From Rhodococcus sp. (in: high G+C Gram-positive bacteria) (GTDB lineage: Bacteria; Actinomycetota; Actinomycetes; Mycobacteriales; Mycobacteriaceae): 42,076 nt of DNA. The notes below the pieces were generated by a model. It did no database searches and was not told the origin of the DNA. It saw only the letters and a list, made by a program, of their open reading frames with translations. This document shows positions 33,563 to 42,076 of this stretch, piece by piece. The stretch's first letter is position 1, and each line of letters starts with the position of its first letter. The position numbers were made by a program, and so were the translations under genes. The stretch covers positions 1 to 42,076 of the forward strand of contig NZ_JAHFVG010000009.1 of NCBI RefSeq assembly GCF_023264675.1, read 5' to 3'.

Positions 33563-34726
33563 ATGAGTGAATCCGCTGGCGAAACCGAGCGTGTCGAGAA
33601 ATTGTCGGCTCGCCATCCGTTCCGTCTCGTCTGGGTTGTGACGATACGCACACTCGGCAAGGCGTGGGACGACTCCATATTCAGCAAATCGGCAACTGCA
33701 GCCTTCTGGCAGACCCTGTCACTGCCGCCGTTGCTGCTCGGAGTGCTGGGTAGCCTCGGGTTCGTCGCGGGCTGGTTCGGCCCCAACACGATCGACATAA
33801 TCGAGTCCAAGATCATCACGTTCAGCAACACTCTGTTCAGTAGCAGTGTCGTCGACGGCATCATCGAACCGACGGTGCAGGACATTCTGCAGCAAGGCCG
33901 AGGCGAGATCGTGTCCGCCGGATTCGTGCTCTCGCTGTGGGCCGGGTCATCGGCCATCTCGACCTTCGTGGACTCCATCGTCGAGGCTCACGGACAACAG
34001 GACGCGCGAAATCCTGTGTGGCAAAGAATCTTCGCGCTGCTGCTCTACGTCGGCTTTCTCGTCGTCGCAGTCTTCGTGTTGCCTCTCGTCGCTCTCGGCC
34101 CCACCTACGTGCAACGACTGCTCCCCGACTCCTGGTTCGAAATCGGTAGCGAACTCATCGACGTTCTGTACTACCCAGCCGTAGGCCTGCTACTCATCGT
34201 GGGGCTCACGACGCTGTACAAGGTGGCTCTGCACACATCGTTGCCGTGGCACCGACTTCTCGGCGGCGCATTGCTGGCCGGCGTGTTCTTCATGATCGCC
34301 AGCGCGGTGCTGCGCTTCTACCTGACCTGGGTGACCGGTACCGGCTACACGTACGGCGCGCTGGCGACCCCCATCGCGTTCCTGCTGTTCACGTTCTTCC
34401 TCGGGTTCGCGGTAGTGCTCGGCGCCGAGTTCAACGCGACGATTCAAGAGTTCTTCCCGGCACGGGCGACCAGGATCGATCAGATGAAAGAGTGGCTGAG
34501 CGCGCAGGCGGCCGACGACGAGTCAGGCCCGGTGACCGCTGTTGCCTGGCGCCTCGCAACGGGACCGATCCGACTCGCCGGAGACCGCGCGAGGCCCTCG
34601 ACACCGCGTCCGAACCCCAAGGAGTCAGGCGCCCCCGCGGTGGAAGCACCCGGCTCCCCCGCGGCGAATCCTGCACAGCCCGCAACGAAGCCCAGCGGTC
34701 AGTCGCCCTTCTTCAGGCCTTCGTAG
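33563..34726 (+). CDS. YihY/BrkB (YhjD) family membrane protein
   Basis: A 387-residue membrane protein of the YihY/BrkB family (equivalent of Rv2707) with about six helices. Typical parts are SATAAFWQTLSLPPLLLGVLGSLGF, SAGFVLSLWAGSSAISTFVDSIVEAHGQQDARNPVWQR, YKVALHTSLPWHRLLGGALLAGVFFMIASAVLRFYLTWV and YGALATPIAFLLFTFFLGFAVVLGAEFNATIQEF. The C-terminal 60 residues are Pro/Ser/Ala-rich. The Bordetella homologue BrkB was first named as a serum-resistance factor; the true function is unknown. GGAGGGA precedes the ATG at 33563. Its last 28 bp overlap the DUF3039 gene on the other strand. Confidence 0.93.
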   Translation: MSESAGETERVEKLSARHPFRLVWVVTIRTLGKAWDDSIFSKSATAAFWQTLSLPPLLLGVLGSLGFVAGWFGPNTIDIIESKIITFSNTLFSSSVVDGIIEPTVQDILQQGRGEIVSAGFVLSLWAGSSAISTFVDSIVEAHGQQDARNPVWQRIFALLLYVGFLVVAVFVLPLVALGPTYVQRLLPDSWFEIGSELIDVLYYPAVGLLLIVGLTTLYKVALHTSLPWHRLLGGALLAGVFFMIASAVLRFYLTWVTGTGYTYGALATPIAFLLFTFFLGFAVVLGAEFNATIQEFFPARATRIDQMKEWLSAQAADDESGPVTAVAWRLATGPIRLAGDRARPSTPRPNPKESGAPAVEAPGSPAANPAQPATKPSGQSPFFRPS

Positions 34727-34935
34727 ACCTTCTTGCAGTCGGGACACACCGGTGATCCCGGCTTCGCTGATTTGGTCACCGGAAACACTTCGCCGCACAG
34801 TGCCACGACGTGGGTTCCCATGACCGCGCTCTCGGCGATTTTGTTCTTCTTCACGTAGTGGAAGAACTTCGGCCTGTCGTCGTCGGTGGTTTCGTCCGGA
34901 GCGATATCGGGACGATCCTTCGTCTGAGTGCTCAT
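34699..34935 (-). CDS. DUF3039 protein
   Basis: A 78-residue protein of the DUF3039 family (equivalent of Rv2708c). The conserved part is FFHYVKKNKIAESAVMGTHVVALCGEVFPVTKSAKPGSPVCPDCKKVYEGLKKGD, with a CxxC pair plus a preceding ALCGE Cys that may bind zinc. The family is small and functionally unassigned. It is divergent from DUF3099, as in mycobacteria. The 3' end overlaps the YihY gene by 28 bp. Confidence 0.9.
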   Translation of the reverse strand: MSTQTKDRPDIAPDETTDDDRPKFFHYVKKNKIAESAVMGTHVVALCGEVFPVTKSAKPGSPVCPDCKKVYEGLKKGD

Positions 34936-35056
34936 GGTTCGAGAGTATTCCGCACAACGCGACGCAGGAGAAAAATGTCGCGGTCGGTGACAGGATCGAT
35001 CGAACTATGCACCGACGGCGAGTGCATTGTTCGCGAGGTAGTGACACAGTGGAGTC

Positions 35057-35425
35057 ATGACGAGAACTCCGGGGTTTTCCGGGTCTGCCGATGCCGGCTC
35101 GGCCCGTCACCCCGCATTGATCACCGAAGCGCAGAGCTCGGTCGAGGAACAGCACAAGGCTCGTGTTCGCAAGTACATGTTCATCATGTCCTTCCGCATC
35201 CCGGCACTGGTGCTGGCCGCGATCTCCTACAGCCTCTGGGCCAATCCGTGGATCGCGATGGCGATCGTCGGAGTGTCCATCCCGCTGCCGTGGATGGCTG
35301 TGTTGATCGCGAACGACAGGCCGCCGCGAACGAAAGACGAGATCAGCCGATACGACGGCAGACGCGGCGAACAAGCACCGATCGAGTCTCGCAGTCATCA
35401 CGTGATCGACGCCGCCGACGACTGA
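35057..35425 (+). CDS. DUF3099 membrane protein
   Basis: A 122-residue protein of the DUF3099 family (equivalent of Rv2709). HPALITEAQSSVEEQHKARVRKYMFIMSFRIPALVLAAISYSLWANPWIAMAIVGVSIPLPWMAVLIANDRPP contains two hydrophobic segments (about 46-66 and 68-88). The tail (RTKDEISRYDGRRGEQ) is charged. The function is unknown. TGGAG lies just before the ATG. It precedes the methyltransferase gene by 28 bp and is probably co-transcribed with it. Confidence 0.9.
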   Translation: MTRTPGFSGSADAGSARHPALITEAQSSVEEQHKARVRKYMFIMSFRIPALVLAAISYSLWANPWIAMAIVGVSIPLPWMAVLIANDRPPRTKDEISRYDGRRGEQAPIESRSHHVIDAADD

Positions 35426-35453
35426 CGGCCAGACCGGCTGAGAGACTGGGTCC

Positions 35454-36944
35454 GTGACCGCGACCCTTCTTTCAGTGTGCCCAGACCTTCGCGAAGCGTT
35501 CGTTCGCAACGACTACGCCGCCGATGCGCTTCTCGACATCCTCGGCGAGGATGCGCACGCAGCGCTGGGCAGAAGCGAGCCCGTTCCCGTACGTCTGGCA
35601 TGTAGGGGCAAAGGCGCGCTCGGCACTCTGGTGATGATGTTTCTGCTGGTGGACGATATCGAGGAAGACGAGGCGGCGCGTGCGTTGGCGCCCGTTCTCG
35701 TCGGCGCTGCCGTCGAGGCCGGGATTCTCGTCCGCGTCGGCGACGGAGTCGTTCGCGCTGCGATCGACATCAGGCCGCTCGACACCGGCGCAGGCACCCG
35801 CTGGGTCGTCTCCGACCTCGACGGAAGCATGCGCAGTGCACCCACCGCCGAAGACCACGTCCTCGGCGTCGGGCAGGCCTCGTTGTCCTTGCTCCGCGGG
35901 ACACCGACGATTCCCGCGGACACTGTGCTGGATGTCGGTACCGGGTGCGGAGTGCAGGCGGTCCATGCGGCGAGTTACGGCCGCAGTATCACTGCGACCG
36001 ACATCAGCGAACGGTCCATGCTGCTCGCCGCTGCCACGACCGCACTGAACGGTATCGAGATCGAGCTGCGTCAGGGCTCGTGGTTCGAGCCGGTGGACGG
36101 CAGGAAGTTCGACCGCATCGTCGCCAACCCTCCGTTCGTGGTCGGTCTCGGCACCGTCAGTCACAGCTACCGCGACTCCGGACTCGATCTCGACGGTGCC
36201 AGCGAATTGATGATCGAACAGGCCCCCCGTCACCTGAACCCTGGCGGAACCGCCGCCATTCTCGCGTCCTGGGTCCACGTGGACGGTGAAGACTGGCGAG
36301 CCAGAGTGGCATCGTGGCTTCCGGACCACGGCGTGGACGCCTGGATCCTGCAGCGGGACGTCGCCGACCCTGCTCTCTACGTCGGAACGTGGATGCGCGA
36401 CGGTGGAGTCGACCCGCGAGACGAGAACGGCGCGGAGCAAGCGCGTGCGTGGCTCGATCATTTCTCGGCAGCGCGCGTCACCGGAATCGGGTTCGGCTTC
36501 GTCTATCTACGCAAGACCGACCACGCCACCGATGTATTGGCCGAGGACCTCACGCAGGCCTTCGAGGATCCGCTGGGCAACGAGGCAATGTCGTACTTCG
36601 ACCGAGTGTCGTGGCTCCGTGAGAACGATCCAGCAACCACCGTGTACGAGCTGGACCCGGCCACCGCGTTGGAGCGTGTCTATCTGCCCGGCGAGGACGG
36701 CTGGACGGGTGAGGTCACACGAGTGCACCGCGGAAACGGACCACATTGGCAGCACGAGGTCGACGACCTGGGTGCACTGCTGCTGGGCGGAATGCGCCGC
36801 GGTGGTCTCACGCTCGCCGAACTGGTCGAACTGCTCGCCGGAGCCAACGAGCTGGACGAGGCCGCCCTCCTCGATGCGGCGGTCGCGTTGGTGGTCGGTC
36901 TGCAGCGGCACGGACTCGTCCATCCTGCCGCGGTTCCCGCCTGA
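35454..36944 (+). CDS. HemK-like SAM-dependent methyltransferase with extra domains
   Basis: A 496-residue protein. An N-terminal winged-helix-like domain covers about 1-130 (LLSVCPDLREAFVRNDYAADALLDILGEDAHAALG ... VMMFLLVDDIEEDEAARAL). The methyltransferase domain (about 145-290) has motif I VLDVGTGCGVQAVHAA and the NPPF amino-methyltransferase motif in DRIVANPPFVVG. The C-terminal region (about 300-496) is of unknown type. The NPPF motif suggests N-methylation of a protein glutamine or a nucleobase, as in HemK/PrmC or RsmC. The GTG at 35454 is used. It is conserved upstream of sigB in this order of bacteria. The substrate is not known. Confidence 0.85.
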   Translation: MTATLLSVCPDLREAFVRNDYAADALLDILGEDAHAALGRSEPVPVRLACRGKGALGTLVMMFLLVDDIEEDEAARALAPVLVGAAVEAGILVRVGDGVVRAAIDIRPLDTGAGTRWVVSDLDGSMRSAPTAEDHVLGVGQASLSLLRGTPTIPADTVLDVGTGCGVQAVHAASYGRSITATDISERSMLLAAATTALNGIEIELRQGSWFEPVDGRKFDRIVANPPFVVGLGTVSHSYRDSGLDLDGASELMIEQAPRHLNPGGTAAILASWVHVDGEDWRARVASWLPDHGVDAWILQRDVADPALYVGTWMRDGGVDPRDENGAEQARAWLDHFSAARVTGIGFGFVYLRKTDHATDVLAEDLTQAFEDPLGNEAMSYFDRVSWLRENDPATTVYELDPATALERVYLPGEDGWTGEVTRVHRGNGPHWQHEVDDLGALLLGGMRRGGLTLAELVELLAGANELDEAALLDAAVALVVGLQRHGLVHPAAVPA

Positions 36945-37028
36945 GTTCCGTGCGGAAACCTTCTCAGCAACTTCTCAGGACGAGTGAGGGATAGAGCCTG
37001 GTCAGACGGGTATCAGACGGTGGAGCGT

Positions 37029-37056
37029 GGGAACTTTTCTTGTCCGCCCGGACGTT
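37029..37056 (+). promoter_or_regulatory. Candidate ECF (SigE/SigH-type) promoter of sigB
   Basis: GGGAAC (37029-37034) and CGTT (37053-37056) are separated by 18 nt, near the GGAAC/GTT consensus of SigE and SigH. In M. tuberculosis sigB is transcribed by these sigma factors, so the site fits known control. The leader would be about 30 nt. Confidence 0.6.
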
Positions 37057-37092
37057 GAGCCCTATGAGACACCACCGATCAGGAGGCAAGTC

Positions 37093-38064
37093 ATGACCAG
37101 CCCCAGCACCACGACCCGCCCGCGCCCCAGCGACGCCGACCTCGACGCCCAGAGTCCGGCCGCCGACCTCGTTCGCGTCTACCTCAACGGGATCGGCCGC
37201 ACCGCGCTGCTGACCGCCGAGGAAGAAGTAGATCTCGCCAAGCGAATCGAAGCTGGGCTGTACGCGAAGAACGTGCTGGAGAACACCAAGCGCCTCACGG
37301 CGGCGAAGAAGCGAAACCTGGCCATCATCGTGCGCGACGGAAGTGCAGCCCGTAGCCACTTGTTGGAGGCGAACCTTCGCCTGGTCGTCTCGCTCGCCAA
37401 GCGCTACACCGGTCGTGGAATGCCTCTGCTCGATCTCATCCAAGAGGGCAACCTCGGCTTGATCCGGGCGATGGAGAAGTTCGATTACGCCAAGGGGTTC
37501 AAGTTCTCGACCTACGCAACCTGGTGGATCCGCCAGGCCATCACCCGCGGAATGGCAGATCAGAGCCGCACCATCCGGCTCCCGGTTCACCTTGTCGAGC
37601 AAGTCAACAAGCTTGCTCGCATCAAGCGTGAGCTCCATCAGCAACTCGGCCGCGAAGCCACCGACGAGGAACTGTCGAACGAGTCGGGAATTCCGGCCGA
37701 AAAGATCGCGGATTTGCTCGACCACAGCCGCGACCCGGTGAGCCTGGACATGCCGGTCGGTAGCGACGAAGAAGCGCCGCTCGGCGACTTCATCGAGGAT
37801 TCGGAGGCCACGTCCGCGGAGAACGCCGTCATCGCCGGACTCCTCCACAGCGACGTCAGGACGGTGCTCGCCACTCTCGACGAGCGTGAGCAGCAGGTCA
37901 TTCGCTTGCGCTACGGCCTGGACGACGGCCAGCCGAGGACGCTCGATCAGATCGGCAAGCTGTTCGGTCTCTCCCGCGAACGCGTCCGCCAGATCGAGCG
38001 CGAAGTCATGGTCAAACTCCGTCAGGGCGATCGCGCCGAGAAGTTGCGCTCCTACGCCAGCTGA
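37093..38064 (+). CDS. sigB: Group 2 RNA polymerase sigma factor SigB
   Basis: A 323-residue stress and stationary-phase sigma factor closely related to SigA but without its long N-terminal region. Region 1.2 is at about 20-50, region 2 has [74 protein letters not shown], and region 4 has [49 protein letters not shown]. It is the equivalent of Rv2710. AGGAGG (37081-37086) is 6 nt before the ATG at 37093. In mycobacteria and corynebacteria an ideR/dtxR gene usually follows; here the convergent pat gene does. A terminator hairpin follows. Confidence 0.97.
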   Translation: MTSPSTTTRPRPSDADLDAQSPAADLVRVYLNGIGRTALLTAEEEVDLAKRIEAGLYAKNVLENTKRLTAAKKRNLAIIVRDGSAARSHLLEANLRLVVSLAKRYTGRGMPLLDLIQEGNLGLIRAMEKFDYAKGFKFSTYATWWIRQAITRGMADQSRTIRLPVHLVEQVNKLARIKRELHQQLGREATDEELSNESGIPAEKIADLLDHSRDPVSLDMPVGSDEEAPLGDFIEDSEATSAENAVIAGLLHSDVRTVLATLDEREQQVIRLRYGLDDGQPRTLDQIGKLFGLSRERVRQIEREVMVKLRQGDRAEKLRSYAS

Positions 38065-38121
38065 TCCCAAGAACAGGTGAACCAGTAGTGATTCGCTCCT
38101 ACTGAGTCACCCCACGTGGTG

Positions 38122-38163
38122 GCCGAGCCGGACTTCCTCCCCCCTCTGGGAATCCGGTTCGGC
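38122..38163. terminator. Hairpin between sigB and pat
   Basis: GCCGAGCCGGA (38122-38132) pairs with TCCGGTTCGGC (38153-38163), eleven pairs including one G-T wobble, across a C-rich 20-nt loop. It lies between the ends of the convergent sigB and pat genes and can act on either. Confidence 0.6.
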
Positions 38164-38219
38164 TGCCACTTGAAACTTCAGTGATGGTCACTGCAACCGC
38201 CGCCCATCTCAAACGCCGC

Positions 38220-40964
38220 TTACCTCAAACGCCGCGGCCCGAGGTCTTTTCGTGACGGTTCGGGTCCGAGGCGCAGGCGCGCATCCGTTATCTGCGCGCC
38301 GTGCGCCGACGCCAGGACCGGCTCGCAGGCCAACTCTCTGATTTCGGGGATGTCATCGGCCATGGCCGAAACCCGCTGGACCAGATCGACCAGCGCGCTC
38401 TTGCTGACAGGCACGGCATTTCGATAGCCGGACAACAACGGTGCCGCTTTCGGTGCGTCGATCAACTGCACTGCTTCGTCTTCGGTCAACGGCAGTACGC
38501 GGTATGCCCGATCTCCCAGCAGATCCGAGATCACCCCGGCGAGCCCGAAGGACACGAGGGAACCGAACGACGGATCGTCCTGCACCCCGACCACACAGCC
38601 GATACCCTTCGCCGCCATCTTCTGTACGTGGAGAAGCGGCTCCCCCGAGTCAGCGGCCAAAGTGCGGTAGGCGAATCTCACGGCGTCGGCGCCTGCAAGA
38701 TCCAGCCTCACCCCACCGAGGTCGGGCCGGTGCCGCCACTGCTCACCGGTGGCCTTCACCGCCACGGGATAGCCGAGTTCGACTGCCGCCGCCACTGCTT
38801 CCTCTTCGTCGGTCACCGTTCTGAATTCGACGACATCGATGCCGTAGCACGCGAGGAGTTCGGCGGCCTCGAAGTCCGACAGCCAGCGATCGCCCTGAGG
38901 CGATACCCAACTGCGCACCAGCGCCACGGCACGTTCGGAGTCGATTCCGTTGGGCCGCACGGGCGATGACGCGGGCCTCGACCGCCACGCCGAGTATCGC
39001 CACGCTTTGGCCAGCGCAGCCACGGCTCGCTCGGGACTCGAATACGACGGCACGGATCCCCGGACCGGTTGCCCTTGTTCCCCTCGCACTGCCAGGACGT
39101 CCGGAATGCCCTCGGTGGCAAGGAATGTCGTCAACACCGGCTTGTCGGCCCCGCGCACCGCATCGCCGAGCGCTTCGGCGAACGGTTCGACGGTCACCGC
39201 CACCGGCGGTACGAACACGACGATCACCGAATCGACGTCGGGTGCTTCCAGCGCCCCTGACACCGCTGCTGCGAACTCGACCGGCCCGGCTTGGGGACCG
39301 ACGTCGATCGGCGCTCCTGCGTGCAAACCTTCCGCCCGTGCCGCGTCGACCGCGAGAACCCCGAGTGCCGTCGAGTTTCCGACCACAGCCACGCGGGGCC
39401 CGGCAGGAAGTGGCTGATAACCGAACAGGATGGCGCAGTCGAAGAGCTGGGCGATGGTGTCGACCTGGATGACGCCTGCTTGCTCGAACAAGGCTTTGAC
39501 GATGGAGTCGTCGATGTCCGGCCCCGTGCGCAGTGCAGGCGGGACAGCTCCGCGGCCGCTCTTGACGGCGACGATCGGCTTGCTGCGGGCCACTCGTCGC
39601 GCGATTCGGGTGAACTTGCGCGGATTGCCGAAGCTTTCGAGGTACAGCAGCACAACCTCGGTCGCGGGGTCAGAATCCCAGTACTGCAGGAGGTCGTTGC
39701 CCGAAACGTCTGCTCGGTTTCCCGCCGAGACGAACGTGGACAATCCGAGGCTTCTCTTGGCTGCCTGATCGAGAATGGCGATGCCGAGAGCTCCCGACTG
39801 GCAGAAGAAACCGACGTGTCCCGGCATCGGCAGATTCGGCGCCAGAGTGGCATTGAGCGCAAACGCCGGATCGGTGTTCGCGACGCCGAGTGCATTTGGC
39901 CCGACGAGTCGCATCCCGTGAGCCCGGGCGGCGTGCACCAGACGGCGCTCACTCTCCTGGCCTGCCGCGCCCGTCTCGCCGAATCCGCCCGATACCACGA
40001 CCAGTGCCTTGACGCCTTTCTCCAGACAGTCGTCGAGAACCTCGTCGATCGCTTCGGCCGGAACCGCGGCGATGGCGAGATCCACCGGATCGGGGATCTC
40101 GTGCACGGTGCGGTACGCCCGCACTCCGCGGACCGATCGGTGATCGGCGTTGACGGGGTAGACCGGGCCGGTGAACCCACCGGCAAGGAGGTTGGCGAGA
40201 ACTGCGTTGCCGACCTTGGAACTGTCTGTCGAGGCACCGATCACGGCGACGGAGGTCGGACTGAGCACATTGCGAACGCTGCGCGCCTCCGCGGCGCGCT
40301 CACGTGAATTGCGTACCGACAGAAGCGCTTCGCTCGGATCGATGGCGAACTCCAGACGCAGAACGCCGCCCTCGAAGGTTCGGCTGACCTGATAGCCGGC
40401 TTCACGGAAGACCGTCACCATGTTGCGGTTCTCGGCGAGCACTTCCGCCACGAACATCGATACACCGTTCTCGGCGGCGGCCCCCGCCAGGTGTTCGAGC
40501 AGGATCGGCCCGAGACCGCGGCCCTGATGATTGTCGGCGACGACGAACGCGACCTCGGCCGAGTTGCCGTCTCCCTCGGGCAGTCGTTCGTAGCGCCCGA
40601 CGGCGATGATGTCGTCGCCCAGGATCGCGACGAACGCCACTCGCGCATGATGATCCACCGTGGTGAAGTTGAGCACGTCACGTTGGGGCATCGTCGGGTA
40701 CGGGCCGAAATACCGTAGATACCTGGTCCGTTCGGACAATCGTCCGTGAAAGGTGACGAGCGCGTCCGCGTCGGACGGCACGATCGGTCGCAAGTGCACG
40801 ACGCCGCCGTCGGAGGCCAGTACGTCGGCCACCCAGTGCCGAGGGAACGACGTCTCGGCTTTCAGCCGTTCACGGTCCTTCGCCGTAAGCTCCGGCTCGG
40901 TTTTCGGTTCGGTTGGGGGTTCTTGTTCTGCTGCAGAATCTTGGCCTGCTGTCCGATCAGTCAC
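38220..40964 (-). CDS. pat: Protein acetyltransferase Pat with acyl-CoA-synthetase-like region
   Basis: A 914-residue protein. A GNAT domain covers about 45-215, with the acetyl-CoA-binding loop DNHQGRGLGPILL at 144-156. The rest is the NDP-forming acyl-CoA-synthetase family layout: a CoA-binding Rossmann domain (about 235-350, SVAVIGASTDSSKVGNAVLANLLAGGF), succinyl-CoA-ligase-like flavodoxin domains and a C-terminal ATP-grasp domain (about 700-890). Proteins of this kind acetylate lysines in acyl-CoA synthetases and are called Pat. Mycobacterial Pat (Rv0998) has instead a cyclic-nucleotide domain. The GTG at 40964 sits within the acuC stop region (8-bp overlap) and has GGAGG upstream; the longer frame to 41177 is rejected. 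Whether the synthetase part is catalytic or only regulatory is unclear. Confidence 0.9.
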   Translation of the reverse strand: MTDRTAGQDSAAEQEPPTEPKTEPELTAKDRERLKAETSFPRHWVADVLASDGGVVHLRPIVPSDADALVTFHGRLSERTRYLRYFGPYPTMPQRDVLNFTTVDHHARVAFVAILGDDIIAVGRYERLPEGDGNSAEVAFVVADNHQGRGLGPILLEHLAGAAAENGVSMFVAEVLAENRNMVTVFREAGYQVSRTFEGGVLRLEFAIDPSEALLSVRNSRERAAEARSVRNVLSPTSVAVIGASTDSSKVGNAVLANLLAGGFTGPVYPVNADHRSVRGVRAYRTVHEIPDPVDLAIAAVPAEAIDEVLDDCLEKGVKALVVVSGGFGETGAAGQESERRLVHAARAHGMRLVGPNALGVANTDPAFALNATLAPNLPMPGHVGFFCQSGALGIAILDQAAKRSLGLSTFVSAGNRADVSGNDLLQYWDSDPATEVVLLYLESFGNPRKFTRIARRVARSKPIVAVKSGRGAVPPALRTGPDIDDSIVKALFEQAGVIQVDTIAQLFDCAILFGYQPLPAGPRVAVVGNSTALGVLAVDAARAEGLHAGAPIDVGPQAGPVEFAAAVSGALEAPDVDSVIVVFVPPVAVTVEPFAEALGDAVRGADKPVLTTFLATEGIPDVLAVRGEQGQPVRGSVPSYSSPERAVAALAKAWRYSAWRSRPASSPVRPNGIDSERAVALVRSWVSPQGDRWLSDFEAAELLACYGIDVVEFRTVTDEEEAVAAAVELGYPVAVKATGEQWRHRPDLGGVRLDLAGADAVRFAYRTLAADSGEPLLHVQKMAAKGIGCVVGVQDDPSFGSLVSFGLAGVISDLLGDRAYRVLPLTEDEAVQLIDAPKAAPLLSGYRNAVPVSKSALVDLVQRVSAMADDIPEIRELACEPVLASAHGAQITDARLRLGPEPSRKDLGPRRLR

Positions 40965-42075
40965 GAGGGTCCTCCGGATCGAGCCCGAGCAGCGGGAAGC
41001 TGGCACGTCTGGTTGCGATGATCGCCGAGTCGACGCGTTCGAGTGCACGGTCGGCGGCCTCGGACGAGCCCTCCACCGCGCCCCCTGGTCCGTCCCAGGC
41101 CGGAAAGTCGACGTCGCCGCCGTCGCCCATTGCCTGCGGAAGGTCGATGCTGGGTGCCATGTCGCGCACTCGCTCACGCCAGGCGTCGGGCAACGGCGAC
41201 ATCGGGTCGATGTCGCGGCCGAGCGCCGCCGCGATCAGATGGGTCCATGCACGGGGAACCACCCGCACGAGGCCGTATCCACCTCCGCCGACGGCAAGCC
41301 ACCGGCCCTCGGAATATTCGTCGGCGAGATCCCGCATCGCCAAGAACGCTGCATTCTGCCCGTCGACCGTCAAGGCCAGATCGGCCAACGGGTCTTCGCG
41401 GTGACTGTCGACGCCGCACTGACTGACGATGATCTGCGGGCGAAACGAACCGATGGCGCCCGGGACGATGGCGTGGAAAGCGCGCAACCACAACCGATCT
41501 CCTGTGCCGGGAAGCAACGGAATGTTGATCGCACTGCCCTCGGCCGCTCCATGGCCGACTTCGCTCGACCACCCGGTGTTGGGCCACAGCGTCGCCGGAT
41601 GCTGGTGCAGCGACACCGTGAGAACTCTCGGGTCGTCGATGAACGCCTGCTGGACTCCGTCGCCGTGATGCGCATCGATGTCGATGTAGGCGATGCGATC
41701 GAAACCGTTGTCCAGAAGCCACGAAATCGCGACCGCCGCATCGTTGTAGACACAGAAGCCCGACGCCCAGTCCGACATCGCGTGGTGCATACCGCCGCCG
41801 ATGCTGACCGCTCGCCTCGCCTGCCCCGACGCGATCTGCCGCGCCGCGGTGAGGGAGCCTCCGGTCAACATGGCACTCGCCTCGTGCATGTGCCGAAACA
41901 CCGGGTTGTCATCGGAGCCGAGGCCGTGTTCCACCTCGTCCGGGTGCACGATCGCACGTCCCTTGTCGGGTGCCCGTTTGACCGCTTCGATGTAGGCAGG
42001 AGTGTGAATCCTGAGCAGCTCCTCGTCCGACGCCGACGCCGGTTCCACGAGTTCGATGCCGTCGAGAAGCCCGAT
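40957..42075 (-). CDS. acuC: Acetoin utilization protein AcuC / protein deacetylase (5' truncated by window edge)
   Basis: The C-terminal 372 or so residues of a histone-deacetylase-family Zn2+ enzyme; the first 30-50 residues lie beyond the right edge, as shown by the open frame IGLLDGIELVEPA. Catalytic features: RRAVSIGGGMHHAM with the His-His pair, DIDAHHGDGVQ with the metal-binding Asp-His, and SQCGVDSHREDPLADLALT. It deacetylates proteins such as acetyl-CoA synthetase, opposing Pat. The stop overlaps the pat start by 8 bp, so the pair is translationally coupled. A GTG at 42048 (VEPASASDE) is only a possible internal start. The call is firm; the true N-terminus is not visible. Confidence 0.95.
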   Translation of the reverse strand: MGLLDGIELVEPASASDEELLRIHTPAYIEAVKRAPDKGRAIVHPDEVEHGLGSDDNPVFRHMHEASAMLTGGSLTAARQIASGQARRAVSIGGGMHHAMSDWASGFCVYNDAAVAISWLLDNGFDRIAYIDIDAHHGDGVQQAFIDDPRVLTVSLHQHPATLWPNTGWSSEVGHGAAEGSAINIPLLPGTGDRLWLRAFHAIVPGAIGSFRPQIIVSQCGVDSHREDPLADLALTVDGQNAAFLAMRDLADEYSEGRWLAVGGGGYGLVRVVPRAWTHLIAAALGRDIDPMSPLPDAWRERVRDMAPSIDLPQAMGDGGDVDFPAWDGPGGAVEGSSEAADRALERVDSAIIATRRASFPLLGLDPEDPRD

Positions 42076-42076
42076 C

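Noticed and set aside
36964..38070. 368-residue minus-strand frame over sigB
   Set aside because: Antisense shadow of sigB; it resembles the shadow seen over sigA.
38208..38235. 12-bp direct repeat CTCAAACGCCGC after sigB
   Set aside because: Two short copies 4 bp apart with no further structure; probably local duplication.
41178..41722. 182-residue minus-strand frame inside acuC
   Set aside because: Out-of-frame shadow of the deacetylase with Arg-rich composition.

Overview
The window is a GC-rich chromosomal segment of a mycolic-acid actinobacterium, most likely Rhodococcus or a close Nocardiaceae relative. The evidence is the mycobacteria-like gene order around two group 1/2 sigma factors (kimA-like/ceoBC, DUF3159, OB-fold gene, dut, DUF3093, DUF4193, cei, suhB, ppgK, sigA ... 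yihY, DUF3039, DUF3099, methyltransferase, sigB), the frequent GTG/TTG starts, and a sigK-rskA pair. No tRNA, rRNA, CRISPR array, insertion sequence or prophage was found.

Left part (1-5.2 kb), accessory in character: the 3' end of a 13E12-type HNH endonuclease gene, a short-chain dehydrogenase divergent from an MmyB-type regulator, an NAD(P)-binding (NmrA-like) protein, a sugar-porter MFS transporter and a YciI-like protein. From 5.2 to 14.6 kb: dxs (isoprenoid precursor synthesis) divergent from an unusual three-domain glutaminase (GlsA-STAS-cyclic-nucleotide domain), with a perfect 40-bp palindrome between them; rskA-sigK on the minus strand; a DrrAB-type ABC exporter; a CGNR zinc-finger protein; and a TRAM-domain RNA methyltransferase.

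14.6-18.5 kb is a potassium module: a KimA-like K+ symporter divergent from two TrkA/RCK regulatory subunits (ceoB, ceoC) and a small GNAT protein. 18.5-27.7 kb is the conserved block leading to sigA: DUF3159, OB-fold, hydrolase, DUF3710, dut, DUF3093, DUF4193, cei, suhB, ppgK (polyphosphate glucokinase) and sigA.

27.8-38.1 kb is the sigA-sigB interval: a two-component system, DUF952, an EamA exporter, a DUF7455 zinc-ribbon protein, a superfamily 2 helicase, YihY/BrkB, DUF3039, DUF3099, a large methyltransferase and sigB, whose upstream region carries an ECF-type (SigE/SigH-like) promoter. The right edge holds pat (protein acetyltransferase fused to an acyl-CoA-synthetase-like region) translationally coupled to acuC (deacetylase, truncated by the window edge), a predicted acetylation/deacetylation pair.

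The regulatory sequence is legible. Several genes show a TANNNT -10 box 6-7 nt before the start codon, suggesting leaderless mRNAs. sigK has sequence hexamers matching its own reported promoter class, indicating autoregulation. Several gene ends carry strong hairpins, including one whose loop is the glsA stop codon. I see no clear defence or other wholly new system; the best candidates for new biology are the dxs/glsA palindrome, the three-domain glutaminase and the KimA-plus-two-RCK potassium module.
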